From: Gossypium raimondii
Taxonomy: Eukaryota; Streptophyta; Magnoliopsida; Malvales; Malvaceae
Assembly: GCF_025698545.1 (NCBI RefSeq)
Contig: NC_068575.1
Coordinates: 59,095,980-59,159,979 of the forward strand
Reading direction: 5' to 3'
DNA: 64,000 bases
The notes beneath the pieces are model-generated. The model made no database searches. It saw nothing but the letters and a program-made list of their open reading frames with translations, and was not told the origin of the DNA. Position 1 is the stretch's first letter. Every line of letters starts with the position of its first letter. Shown here piece after piece: positions 51,233 to 63,664 of the stretch. A program made the translations under genes and the position numbers.

Positions 51233-51743
51233 GGCTATAGATCTATTTTAAAAAATTGTTACCAATGATAACTATATTTTGCATAGAATAAATCCACTTT
51301 TGTATCTATTTGCATGACTAATATTTTAATTTCCAATAGTTGAATTTATTGATATAGTTTCAATTGTCATACATGTGAATTTTCAAACCGATCGATATCT
51401 CTATCATATCAATCTAAAATAATATATATGTTAATATTTATTGAACGGCTGAAAGTTTCTTACATAAAATAAATAGTTATAAAATTTTAATTTGCATCGA
51501 ACTTGAGATGCACGATCTATATGAATAAAACATGAAGATTAGGTTGTTAAAAATTAATCATACAAAAAGATACGAAAGAGTGTAAAACTACTTTAATTTT
51601 ATATCGGTATAAGTATATCCTCTCATTATATTTTTAATTGAGATATGAAAATCAAATCAACTAAATGAACAAATACAATTTTTTTAATAATTAGGTAAGT
51701 TAAATAAATCCAAACTGAGATTCTATTCTATGTAGGTTCTATG

Positions 51744-52820
51744 TAGGGGTGAGCGTTTGATCAAATCGAATGGAATGGAATGGAATCGTATTTTATTATC
51801 CTAACTCGATTTGAAATTTTCTTGAATCAAGTCAAGTGAGATGGAATTCGAATCGAATGGAATCGAATATATTTGTTCAAGTTAAATTTTAAAAATAACT
51901 TTGGTATTGTTTATTTTATGTATTTTTAAAAAAAATTTTCTTTAAAGTTATTAAACATGATCATACAAAGAAAATTGGAGTAAACAAGTGACCGAATAAA
52001 AACAACACAACATGAATCTAAGTAAACAACAACAATACAACAAGATTATAATAAAAAAAACATAACAAAAGTCATAAGTAACGATATTTCAAAAAAAAAT
52101 TTAACCCTTTCATCTTCTTTGGCTTATTTATTAGAAACACATCAGAAAATGAAAATTTATAAAAGTGCATCTTTTGTACTAGCTTTTTTGGCTAATTTTT
52201 ACTAGCTTTTCTGGCAGGTAAAATGATGCACCAGATCATAGAGGAAATGACCAAAGGGGCTCAAGTGGGGGCGTATTGTCAAATGCTAACTTTGCAATCT
52301 GAGATTAGCAGATAATAATTCCAGCGGTAACTAAACGTAGGAAGCAAGACCTACCATAGCTTTTTTAATCGCGGACAATGACAACAATGTAAACACAAAT
52401 TGCATACTCTTTTAACATGCAACAACTATGTAGCTTATCAACACTGTCCACCTGAGCTATGGTGATGCAAAAGGGTGAGGGATGGCCAGATGGGAGGATG
52501 GAACTAATGGAGAAGAAGATGGGGGTTTAAGGATATTTTTGGGGACTATTTTGATTTGGGGTAAAGGGTGGGTGAGGCAGACGAGGGGGGGAACGAAAAA
52601 TATTTGGGGTAAAATGTAAAATAGCAAAACTAATTAATAATATAAATTTAAAGTTTAAAATATTATAGTTTAATATTTAATTTATTCGAACTCGAAAATT
52701 CAATTCGACTCAAACTTGAAATTCGAAAAAAATTCAAGTTGATTTAATTAACTCGATTCGAGTAATTTAAAATTTAAACTTTTTCTATTTTTTAAATCAT
52801 CGAATTTTGCTCATCCCTTA
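51744..52820. mobile_element. second copy of the TAGGGGTGAG element, decayed
   Basis: Begins TAGGGGTGAGCG and ends GCTCATCCCTTA. It is flanked by TTCTATG on both sides (51,737-51,743 and 52,821-52,827), a 7-8 base target duplication. The first 150 bases align with the copy at 21,210 (ATCCTAACT, GAGATGGAATTCGAATCGAAT, TATATTTGTTC). The interior is different but also G-rich. No coding capacity. Confidence 0.7.
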
Positions 52821-54059
52821 TTCTATGCATTCAAAAGTTAAAGTGAAGCACAAAAGTTAGAGGATTCATTATTTTGGCATCCATATGAATAATTTAAATA
52901 ATTTATCAAGCAAGTTACATATAAATAATTTAATTTTTAATAGCTGATGAAAGGTTGATTAGTTAAAGGAAAAAATTGCAAGCAAGGAGGAGGGATGTCA
53001 TTGAATACAAATCAATTAAATATACATACACGTAGTTTGTATACAAAAACAAAAACAAATAATGCAAAGACCTGTTGGATGATGCCAAATCTAACTCTGG
53101 AGTTGCTAAAATAAATGCTTCATGGACCGACAAATTAGCCAACACAAGACAAATGTCTTCTGATTTCTCCCTTTTAAAACTATAATTATGTTGCCAAAAA
53201 CTTTAACCATGAGATTATTGATTAATAATTACTATTTGAATTGCAAAAAGAAAGCAATGCCTTTTTATTTATTTAAAGGAGATATGTCAATTTCCCCACA
53301 CCAAGACTTGCTCCTTCACCCACTTTTTTCTTTTTTTAATTTATATATTTAATAATCACTCTTGTTTGAAAGAGCCAAAAGGCGTGGAAATAACAAATAA
53401 TAATAATAATCTTTAGCAAACGTCAAACGTATAATTATTTTCGTGTTTGAAAGTTCAATAGAGGGTTGAAGATTCGTATGTAATGATGATGGCAAAGGTT
53501 AAAAGAGTTTGGTGATGAAAGTGATGACGATGCTCAGGAAAGTCACCACTTTTCCGGGAAATTGCTCTCATAGTCTCATCATTTTATTGGTCCACGCCAT
53601 AGTTTCAGGCCATCAATGGAACGACTAAAAGTAGTATTATTTTATAATATTTTAGGGTAGATATAATAGATCAAATCTTATTAAAATCTGAGTCACTTTT
53701 TTGGTTTTAAATAAGCAATATACCGAATATATTTATAGATTAAATTACTCTTAAAATAACAAAAAATTGTGTTAAATTTTCAATTAACATCCGTCCTAGA
53801 TTTGATCCACAACAATCCTTACTCTTTATGAAAAATACGATTAATTTCTTAACTTGAATATAAGAAATTAATAATTCTGATCCTTTTGTTTTCTATTAAA
53901 TATCAAACTCAATTTATCTAACTAAAATTTATGCTATTAACCATAAAATAATGATTTAATTAATTCAATTGATGAATAGGCCTTAAATGCCAAAAAAGTT
54001 CTTATAAAAATAATTTAAAAATTAATTAAGATGAGTGTTGCGAAATTAAATTGGAAATT
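52821..54059. other. AT-rich spacer
   Basis: A 60-codon minus frame (53,145-52,963) has an exon-like start followed by a possible splice donor, but it is not recognised. Otherwise AT-rich spacer. Confidence 0.35.
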
Positions 54060-54437
54060 GGATTCTGGATTATAGTCATTACTTATAGGAATGTTTAATG
54101 TAGATATAAGAGAATGTTGTTTCATACAGATAGCATGTAGGGGATTTAAGTCTTTGAAGATAAGCAATTAGAGGATGCAAATTCAGCCTTGGTTAGAAGA
54201 ACCAAACAATTATTAAAATACGAAAGATTGTGATTTTTTAGATATGTTTCGAGAAGGAATAATCGAGTTGCTGATGGGATTGCCAAATTGACTTCTCATA
54301 ATAAGAAAGGTGTCTAGATTTTTTAGGGGATTCTTAAGAAGATTTTACAAGACTTATATTTAGATAAAGCAAATGGGTTTTTTTACTTCTAATAGTTTGA
54401 TGTAAGCACTTTGAGTTTATTATATTCATAAAAAAAA
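54060..54437 (+). pseudogene. LINE 3' end with RNase H tail and poly(A)
   Basis: The plus strand encodes YVSRRNNRVADGIAKLTSHNKKG, the last RNase H motif of plant LINEs (H-PR--N-VAD-LAK), including the catalytic Asp in VAD. Upstream codons are broken by stops. About 100 bases downstream the segment ends in an A-rich run at about 54,429-54,437, as expected for a 5'-truncated LINE insertion. Confidence 0.65.
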
Positions 54438-55739
54438 CTAAAATTTTAATTGAAAACTGCAATCAATTAAACCCTAATCAAAAATAATAATCATTTCAGC
54501 ACTTGAAATATAATTTTATTGAAGCAGTTGATGGGCCATTAAGTAACAATGAGATGGCTTATGTGGAAAAATAATGTTATACCGACTAACGTGACATTTG
54601 ATGTAAAAATATGCTCTCGAGAATAACTTAATTAATTTTTAATTATTTACAATGATTTAATAGATTTTAGAAATTATACAAAATTATTAAAAAATAAAAT
54701 ATTATACAAATATATAAAAATGGTAAAAGAAATTACACTATTTAATTTTTAAAATTTTATAGAAAATTCAGTAGTTTTAAATTCTTATAATATTTAATAT
54801 AATTTATTTCATTTGTTCTATAATTTTCTTTTTTATAATATTTTATAATTTTAATAAAAATTGCTACTTTTGTTTTTCCTCTCCTAATATTCTACGTCCA
54901 TCCTTACTAATTTCTCAATTAAACCACCAAGCACTAAACTCATTACCACTTAAACCCATCACTTGATATCTCACAAGTTTGATTACCATCACACTTTAAA
55001 CACTCATTTCCTAATTAGCAAAACCAAAGGCACTAAAATTTCAAAATAACAAATGTTTTTTTCTATGTTTTTCTATTTTGTATAACTTTTATGTTTTTAA
55101 TAAATTTATTTATAATAAGTTTTAAAACTTTTAATAAATTTTATGATTTTTATGGCTTTAATAATTTTTATATTTTTTATAATTTTCAATAATTTCTAAG
55201 AGTTTTATAAAATTTACATATTTTACCTAATGTACTCATAATATTTAATTTATTATAATTTTATAATGTATATATTTTCCTATGATTTCTAAATTTTCAT
55301 ATTTTTAATTAGATATTAATAATATTTAATAATAACTTCATAATTTTAATAGTATTTTTATAATTTTGAGAGATAAATAAATAATTAATTAAGCTATCAT
55401 AAAATAATTAAAAAGTAATTAAGTCTTTTATATAAGCATTTTCGCATTAAACACAAAATCAAACGAGACATCAATTTTTTCCTTATTAGCTATCATGTGA
55501 GTAATCACATTATATTTTAAAAGTTTAATTTATTTCTAATTTTTATTAAAATTTAATTAATTGCAATTTTGAATTAAAATTTAATTAATTTTTATCACTT
55601 TATAAGAGTTCATCTTTAGAAAAAAAGGAAGGGACGAGCAATTGGGACATCACGTGGGGTAAGACCTACCAGTTTCCTTAAATTCAATTTTCCTTTTCAT
55701 TTATTTATTATTTGTTTTTTAATTTTGCAGGCATATTAT
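54438..55739. other. very AT-rich spacer
   Basis: Almost only A/T tracts. No gene or structured repeat is recognised. Confidence 0.4.
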
Positions 55740-55748
55740 CCATTTCTT

Positions 55749-57329
55749 GGGTTTTTTACAAAATTATTATAAAAAAAAACAACCAAAATATTATAACTTT
55801 TTTTTATTTACCAAAATATTATAAAAAAATTTTATTTACCAAAATATATAAAAAAAACAAAAAAAACTTGACACAGCCTGATCAGGCCAATCACATTGGC
55901 GGCACCAATGGTGCCAATGTGATTGGCGGCACCAATGATGCCAAAGGACTAAAATGTTAGTTAAGGGTAGTTTCAAGGACCTGACATGCAAATTTACCAT
56001 TTTGAATTTTGAAAGTTAATTGCTGCTGCTGTGCGCACTAAAATTAAAATATGGCTAATTTCATTCTAAACCCTCCTTATTTATTATTTTCTTTTTATTC
56101 CTCTTCAACTCACTTTTTTATTTAATAACTGTATTTTAATTTATTAAATTTAATAGTTTATGTTTATAGATAAAATAGTTTATGTTTCCATTATTTTTTT
56201 TCCTTTTGATTTAATATTGGTTAAGGGAATATATTAAATTTATAAAATTAAAATAGTTTAATTTAATAACTCTATTTTAATGTAATAAACTATTCTCATT
56301 TAATAACTCTATTTTAATTTTATAAATTTAATATATTCCTTAACTAATATTAAATCAAAAGGAAAAAATAACGGAAACATAAACTATTTTATCTATTTAT
56401 AAATTTAATATATTCTTAATAGACTTATAACATAAACATGTTAGACTATTTTAATTAAAATAGTCTCTTAAGATATTATGAAGCAACAAATTTTATATTT
56501 CAAGAAATTTTATATTTTAAATGAAAATAGAGTTATTAAATGAGAATAGTTTATTAAATTAAAATAGAGTTATTACTTAATTAGAATTCTAAGTATCTTA
56601 ATTATCACTTAACTAATATTAGATTTAATTAAAAAATTAATAGAAATACTGGCATGCCTTATTGAAAACCGAAGTAATAATAAAACGATCACCCATAAAT
56701 GTAACCCAAATAGAAAAATAAATTATAATTATATTATATACTCTTAATAACTCTATTTAGTAAATTTTAAATAAACTATTCTCATCAAATTATCAAAATA
56801 ATACATAAAACGCTAATTAGTTTATACTTTTTAAATAGCATTATTTTAGGTAAAATATATTTACTTTAATAATAAAATAAAGGGCTTTTATGAGTAAAAA
56901 TCATAGATTAAGAGCTTATTTAACTACAAAAATAAGTTGAGGGCTTGTTTATTAAATAAAAAAGTGAGTTGAAGGGGAATAAAAAGAAAATAATAAATAA
57001 GGAGGGCTTAGAAGGCAATTATTCATATTTCAATTTTAGTAAGCACGCCGCAATTAACTTTCAAAATTCAAAATGGTAAATTTGCATGTCAGGTCCTTAA
57101 AACTACCATTAACTAACATTTTAGTCCTTTGGCACCATTGGTGCCGCCAATCACATTGGCACCATTGGTGCCGCCAATGTGATTGACCTGATCAGGCTGT
57201 GTCAGGTTTTTTTTCTATTTTTTTATATATTTTGGTAAATAAAAAAATTTTATAATATTTTGGTAAATAAAAAAAGTTATAATATTTTGGTTATTTTTTA
57301 TTTTTTTATAATAATTTTGTAAAAGAACC
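55749..57329. mobile_element. Mutator-type foldback element, 1.58 kb
   Basis: Flanked by an exact 9-base target duplication CCATTTCTT (55,740-55,748 and 57,330-57,338). The ends GGGTTTTTTACAAAATTATTATAA and (as reverse complement) GGTTCTTTTACAAAATTATTATAA start two arms of about 380 bases each (55,749-56,125 and 56,940-57,329). These pair nearly completely. Within each arm a smaller palindrome (CACATTGGCGGCACCAATGGTGCC...) occurs. The centre contains a further palindrome (about 56,165-56,400). A 9-base duplication with long inverted arms is typical of MULE-derived elements. No transposase. Confidence 0.88.
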
Positions 57330-57338
57330 CCATTTCTT

Positions 57339-57835
57339 TCTTTCTTTTTTTCTTTTTAAAAATTTTATCACGTCTAGTTATTTGTCTAATTGAAAATTTG
57401 GTCCATCAAGTTTTTAATTTTGATAAAAAAACTTTATAATTGGAACTAATTATATAAACATAAATATAAAATATTTAATAAACAATAATTTGAATTCACA
57501 AATCAAATTAAATCATATCGAAACCAAAATGTATAAAACAAACTAGATTATATCACATCCATTCATGATATGAGTAAAAGAAATTTTTTAAAAATAATCA
57601 TTAATTATTTCATGGGTAAATTGATAAAATATTTATGTGCATTTATTCATCAACATGGGGTTTGATCTCGGAAATTTGGTTTATTTTTATTTGTTTGTCT
57701 TTAAAAATGTATACAAAAATATAAAACGTTAGTACTTTAATATAATATTGTTTTTGAATAAAGTTTCTATGTATTGAATTTACTCACGACACCAATTTAA
57801 TTAATCACGTTATATATAATTAGAAATCCTATCAG
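57339..57835. other. AT-rich spacer
   Basis: Nothing recognisable between the foldback element and the solo LTR. Confidence 0.4.
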
Positions 57836-57840
57836 ACACA

Positions 57841-60462
57841 TGTCGAAACCATTTTTTTATAGGTTTAAAAAAAACGCGGGGCTCGACTTTTAAAATGAAA
57901 ATTGGGGAGTCGCCACCGATCTTTTATTAAGGTGTGATCGGATCACCTTGAAAATAATTTTAGGTCTGCGAATTTTGAGAAAACAGGTTCGGGAGTCGGT
58001 TACGCACGAGGAAGGGTTAGCACCCTCGTGACGCCCAAAATTGGTACCGAATTGATTGTTTAATGTCTCGATGTCGAAAATTGGAAAATTTGAAGTTATT
58101 TAAAATACGATCCTTTATTATTTAAAAAAAAACTATATAAATCAAGTTGCTCCTCTAGTTTCAGAAAGAGAAAATGTCACACCCAATGAGTTAGGACACG
58201 ATATTTTACCTCTTCCGAAATGAGCTTGTCTAAAAACTTAAGCAATAAAATTTAAAAAGGGTATTCAATTGTTTAAGTCATGTGAAAGAATTGCAACCCA
58301 ATACGTTAGGGTACAATTTCTCAAAATATTAAACATTGATTATTGCATTTATAAGAAAAATCATCGTCTCGAGAAAACAACGTGTCATATCCAATGCATT
58401 AGGACACGACGTGTTGAATTCTCAATAATGAGCTTTTAGTTATGTTTTAAAAAAATAGTTTCGATTATTTAGATTCAACGAAGGAAATCGGAACCCAATA
58501 CGTTAGGGCTCGATTCTCTCGAAGATCCTAAATAAAAATGGGCGTAATGGAATGATGATGATGTAAGCAAAATAATACAAGCGAGGCCTAGGAAGTAAAA
58601 TAAATACAAAGACAAACTAATATAATACACAATTGCAAACATATAAGCAATAAAATTAAAACATTTATTCTAAATGATGATGAAAATATAAATAAAAATA
58701 AATAAATAAATGAATAAAATTACAAGAGTAATATATATATATGTATATATAGGTATATAAAAAATTGTAAGATAAAAAGCATGTAAGTATATATATATTC
58801 ATGAAATTAAAATGTGTATTGATATATTGATATGTATAAATTATAGAAATATATATGAAAATATAAGTATGTACATATTTAAAACGATAGAACATAAAAT
58901 GTATATTTAGGAATTGTTAAATATATGTATAGGTTATAAAAATGTATACGTGCATATATATTTTTTAAAATTATAAAGTATAGAAGACGTATGTATATAC
59001 ATATACGTATAAAAAATGCATATAGATTATAGAATATAAACATGTATAAGTATGTATATTAATTAAAAATGTATGTGTATTATAAAATGTATGCATGTAT
59101 ATGTATATGACAAAATCTGAAATTAAAATAATATGTATAAATAAGTAAATAATATTAAATAAAGTATTAATTAAAACTGATTTTTAAATATATATATAAA
59201 ACTAAATAAAAAACAAAACTTGAAGTTAAAGAGGCCGAGGATCAGATTAAAATCGAGCTAAAAAATAAGGCTCAAAATTGCAAATAAGTAAAACAGGGTG
59301 CCAGACGACTGAAATGAAACGCGCCAAAAGTTCAAGGGACTGATCACGAGTATTTCCCATCCCCAAAACATGACGTTTTGTGCAGGACTAGACTGGAACA
59401 AGCGAGAAATTATGTGGCCAAAATTAAAATGAAACAAAAGCTGCATTGGATGAGTTGAAGAACTGGAGGGATCGAAGGCGCAAATTACCCATCGGACCCA
59501 AAACGCGCGGATCACAGCCTCCTCTGGGTCGGGTCATCGGGTATGGGCCAATAGGTCTTGAAACGACGCCGTTTGGAAACCATCAGACTGGCATCAAACG
59601 GCGACGTTTCTTCCTCTGCACAAAGATTAAAGAAAAATCTAAAAAACAGTAGCCTCCCTTCATTTTAAAACAAAGGTTAAAAGGGAAAACCCTAGGCTCT
59701 CTCATGTTTGGCCGCCTCCAAACCCCCAAAACTCCGTCTAACTCCGATTTGGGCGGAGGAAACGGAGCTCCGACGACGTACCCTTGCGAAGGTAAGGGTC
59801 TCCTTTCTCCCTTTTTTATTTATATATCTATATACCATAACAAAATAGAAGAACAGAGAAAAAAAACAAAGAAAAATTCGAAGGAAAAGAAGGAGTTACC
59901 TTCTCCGTTTTTATTTCTTTTTTTCAATTTTTTATATAATATGCGTGAGTTTTACAGATTCTCCAAAATGGCTTTATAGCCAAATCGAAAATAAAATTAA
60001 AACATACATCATTTTTTCTCCTATTTTTCTGCTATTCTGCTTTTTCTTTTTGCGTTCTGTCTCTGCTTTGTTGCTTTTGTTGCTGTGTGCGTCTGGTTGC
60101 AGGTATACGGGCACGCATGTACGGAGGCTCGCGTGGCACAGTGCAAGCGTGGTCCTTGGCGGTGGCTTGGCTCGGCGCGGCGCATGGACGGAGGCTCGTG
60201 CGTGAGGAGCGGCTTGGCTGCGGCAGCTTGCGGCGCGAGAATCCTCTAGGGTTCCTTGCATGCTGATTTTTTTCTTTGGGCTATCGGCTGCTAATTCGGG
60301 TTTGGGCTATTGGGTTTAGTGATTTGGGCCATGTATTTGGGACTGTAATTGGGCTTGAAAAGTGTATTAGGCTTTTGTAATTGGACTGACATTATTGGAT
60401 TGGATTGCTTATTATTGGTTTTTAATATCTGTATCGGGCTCGGGCAAATTGGGCCTCTTACA
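57841..60462 (+). mobile_element. solo LTR of a second family, 2.6 kb
   Basis: Starts TGTCGAAACC, ends GGGCCTCTTACA, and is bounded by ACACA on both sides (57,836-57,840 and 60,463-60,467). The TG...CA ends and 5-base duplication indicate an LTR retrotransposon; no internal region or second LTR is present. It contains GGGGAGTCGCCACCGATC near 57,904 and four hairpin-type repeats near 58,175-58,516. A long TATG/TATA-rich block follows (58,720-59,200). A GC-rich promoter-like end (59,400-60,270) includes AAACGACGCCGTTT. Orientation is inferred from the promoter-like right half. No gag/pol. Confidence 0.8.
58175..58516 (+). repeat. four degenerate ~100 bp repeats with pairing stems
   Basis: Four units at about 58,175, 58,287, 58,381 and 58,486 share CCCAAT-N-CGTTAGG-type cores. 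The stems around the core differ: TGTC/GACA, AATTG-ACCC/GGGT-CAATT, CGTGTC/GACACG and AATCG-CCC/GGG-CGATT. Alternate units are more alike in their flanks (TCT-AATGAGCTT follows units 1 and 3). Confidence 0.7.
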
Positions 60463-60467
60463 ACACA

Positions 60468-61224
60468 TATGCGTGTGGAAACTACGAATTTAAAACACAA
60501 ATGTGTATTAAAAAATAACATATAACAAATAATGAAATGTATGGTTTTAAACTAATAAATTATAATAACACATTAAATATGTACGATATTAAAATAAAAA
60601 TAGATTAAATTATTAGTAAAACGAAATTTAAATACATAAATACATTAGATAAACAATATGAAATGCCTACAATTATTTATCATGGTTTTGTCAAAATTGC
60701 AAGTTAGTATCGAGTAAACTTGTAACACCAACTCAATTAATAACACTATTAATATATATATTTATATATATATATTTATATATATATATAAATATAAGAG
60801 ATCCACTATTATATTGTAAAAACTAAAGTAGTTTTACACACTTCCTTAGCAATTTATATGATTAATATTTTAACAATTCAAGAGCTTGAATTTATCAATA
60901 TAATTGTACTTGTCATGCATGTAAATTTTCAAACCGATCCAATATCTCTATCATATCGATATAAAATACTCTATAAATTAATATATATTCAACAATTGAT
61001 TTTTTTACATAAAAAATAATTAGAAATTTTAAATTTGCTTTAATTTTGGCATGCATGATCTACATGAACAGGCCACGAAATCTAAGGTTGGATCGTTAAA
61101 AATATCAATCGTGTGTAAACCTACTTTAATTTTTACACCGTGTAAGTGGATCTCTCCCCATATATATATAATAGAGATAATAATTTGTGCATATTAAAAT
61201 AAAATGTATAAAATACATCAAAAT
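60468..61224. other. AT-rich spacer
   Basis: Contains a TATATATTTA palindromic run at about 60,750-60,795. A partial end of the SINE-like family (ACCAACTCAAT near 60,728) is also present. No gene. Confidence 0.4.
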
Positions 61225-61460
61225 GAAGGTTTGGTTGAGTGGTAGATTTAAGGTTTTATTAATCCAATTTGTGCATATTTAAACCATATCATATGCATAT
61301 TTTAATTATTTTTTGTTAAGATAAAAAAAACTAAAATACCCTCAAATAGTATAATTTATTTTAATTACGGAAGGACATTTCAGAATTTCCTAATCGAGTT
61401 GGTGACTCGGTTAAAGGTGATACCAACTCAAGAAAACACTTAATAGATATATAGATATAC
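61225..61460 (+). repeat. SINE-like copy 1
   Basis: A box TGGTTGAGTGG (61,232-61,242) fits the pol III consensus exactly; the B box is eroded. The body (CTAAAATACCCTCAAATAGTATAA...GGAAGGACAT...ACCAACTCAA) aligns with copy 2 beyond the TA repeat. Confidence 0.55.
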
Positions 61461-61480
61461 AACTAATGGGGATAATAACT

Positions 61481-61482
<2 letters not shown>

Positions 61483-61562
<80 letters not shown>
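61483..61562. repeat. (TA)n microsatellite, about 80 bp
   Basis: Uninterrupted TA run between two SINE-like copies. Confidence 0.97.
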
Positions 61563-61564
<2 letters not shown>

Positions 61565-61795
61565 AAGCATTAAAATGAAATTTTGTTGAGTAATAAAATT
61601 AAGATTTTATTAAGTCATTTTGTGTGGGTTCAAATCCCTCCATAAGTATATTTTAATTGGTTTTTGTCAAAATGAAAAGACTAAAATATCTTCAAATAGT
61701 ATAACTTATTTTAATTATGAAAGGACATGTTTATAATTTTGTAATTGAGTTAATGACCTGATTGAGAGTGACACTAACTCAATACTAGATTGTTA
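61565..61795 (+). repeat. SINE-like copy 2
   Basis: Eroded A box (TTGTTGAGTAA at about 61,583) and an intact B box GGGTTCAAATCCC (61,626-61,638). The body is the same as in copy 1 and ends ACTAACTCAAT. Confidence 0.55.
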
Positions 61796-61799
61796 TACA

Positions 61800-62062
61800 A
61801 CAATGGTAATCCAACCCGAAAAAGAGATAAGATCCGGGTCACCTACCAGTGACCTGGCCAAGCCCCACCAAATGGATATGTGCTAGGTGTACAACGAAGG
61901 GAGCTCGCGATATTAGCTTGCACGGGCTGAGGGTAGTTCGTGGTCTCATCTCGTATATATCCAAGGAATTCACATGTAGGGGACAACAAGGCCTAATATG
62001 TAATGACTCGATAGTCACGGGTATCGGAAAGTGTATTTTTGGGTCTTTGTTTTTGGAAAACG
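61800..62062. other. truncated LTR-start fragment and flank
   Basis: TGTAATGACTCGATAGTCACGGG (about 61,999) resembles a cotton LTR beginning of another subfamily. It is cut off after 64 bases by the next LTR-like element. Confidence 0.4.
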
Positions 62063-63494
62063 TGTAACAGCCCGTTTTTAGGGTTAATCAGAACAGTGAT
62101 TTCAGGACCACAAATCCGAGACCAAAAACTTATTTTTATATTATTTTATAAGTTTACAGTATGTGAATTTGTATTTGAGAAAATTTCGTAAAATAATTTA
62201 ATCGTTTGAGTGCTCAATTTGCTAATAAGGACTAAATCAAGTAAAAAGTGAAAGTAGCGTTCTATTAGTTAAAAGCACTAATTGGCTATAGAATTAAAAA
62301 GGGGGAGTCCTTATGTTGTTATTAATCTATTGTTAATATTAGTGGACTTATATGGCCATTAATTAAGTGTTTTAAATGTTTTAATGTTAAGGTTAAAAAG
62401 GAACAACATTGTATGATCTTTCTCCTTCAATTCTTTCCACCGAAAATGAATAAAAGAAAAGCCATGAGAGAATAGTAGGTTCGGCCAAGCTTCATGATCT
62501 ATTTGTAAGTCCGTTTTGCTCGGTTTTTAATAATTTCTACGTTTTTGAGATCGTTACATCGAATACTAGCTAGCTCGTACCTTCGATTTCTAAACTGCTT
62601 AAGTTTATGAATGTTGCTATTAATGATTATATGTGTATTTTGATGATTTAGGATAGATTATTAATGTTTGGTGTTGTTTAAACAAGTTTTATTAAGGAAA
62701 TTTTGATAAAAATATCAAAATGGGATTAAATTGACAAAAGTGGAAATCATGTGGTTAAATGTGTGATTAAGTGAAAAATGGGCTGCTATTGATGTATGTG
62801 GAATTCGGTCAAGCTTGGATTTAATTGAAATTGTTGTGGTATTGGTTTTGTGGATTGAAAGTAAATAACGTTAATATTGGTTTGGTATATATATACATGT
62901 GTTTGTGTTTGAAGTTTTATTTTGGCATGCTAAATTTAGTGTTTAAGTGCTCATAAGCTAAGTAAAATGAATTAAATTAGATATGTTTATAATTTGGATT
63001 TGAATGATATTTTGATGATATAATTGTGGTACCAATGAGAGTACATTTGTTAGGCACCTAGGATGATTGTTTTGACATATTTTGGATGTATTTGATCGTG
63101 TTTTGAATTGGTTAAATGAATGGTTTTTGAGTTGTTTATTGTCTAAGCTTGCAGAGAATTGTAAACGTGATGTTTAAGATTCATTTTGAGTCCACACAGC
63201 CAGACACACGGGCATGTGACTAGACCGTGTGAGACACACGGCTAACACATGGGCGTGTGTCCTCTGCACCTAGGAAAATTTTTGAAATTTTGTGAAAAAT
63301 TCCTGGAGTACCCAATTTAGTTCTGATTTGTTTCTAACACATATTTTGGGCCTCGAGGGCTCATAAAAGGGACAATATGATTAAATTATTATGTGTATGC
63401 TAGATGATTATATAATGTTCATATTTGATCTGAAAAGTTTGGTAATGCTCCGTAACCCTATCCCGGCGACGGATAAGAGTTAGGGGGTGTTACA
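62063..63494 (+). mobile_element. LTR-like element with TGTAACAG...GTGTTACA ends, 1.4 kb
   Basis: The start TGTAACAGCCCG...GTGATTTCAGGACCACAAATCCGA is homologous to the starts at 30,761 and 41,142. The end GGCGACGGATAAGAGTTAGGGGGTGTTACA is the usual LTR 3' end. An ACACGG/CCGTGT block lies at 63,190-63,260, as in the reverse LTR near 29,940-30,180. No target duplication is visible (AAACG versus TAAGA), so one end may be recombined. No coding capacity. Confidence 0.65.
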
Positions 63495-63509
63495 TAAGAG
63501 GCGACCTAG

Positions 63510-63664
63510 AATGATACACATGTTTAACATGCCCGAGGCCTGTTTAGAATGTCATCAGTTCTATGAATAGTGGGGTCAAGTCCATGAGAATAATACACAT
63601 GTTTAACATGCTCGATGCCTGCTCAGAATGTCAGTCCTATAAATAGTGGGATCAAGTCTATGAG
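63510..63664 (+). repeat. two-unit tandem repeat of about 78 bp
   Basis: Units 63,510-63,588 and 63,589-63,664 share AAT-ATACACATGTTTAACATG, GCCTG and CAGAATGTCA blocks. AATAGTGGG-TCAAGTC-ATGAG also recurs. Differences are scattered single bases. Confidence 0.85.

Noticed and set aside
59704..60205. Frames in the GC-rich end of the 57.8-60.5 kb LTR as host genes
   Set aside because: They lie inside the LTR borders, show low-complexity translation and look like its transcript leader.
62063..63494. Firm solo-LTR call with a target duplication
   Set aside because: Ends are LTR-like but the flanking five bases (AAACG, TAAGA) do not match, so it is only called LTR-like.
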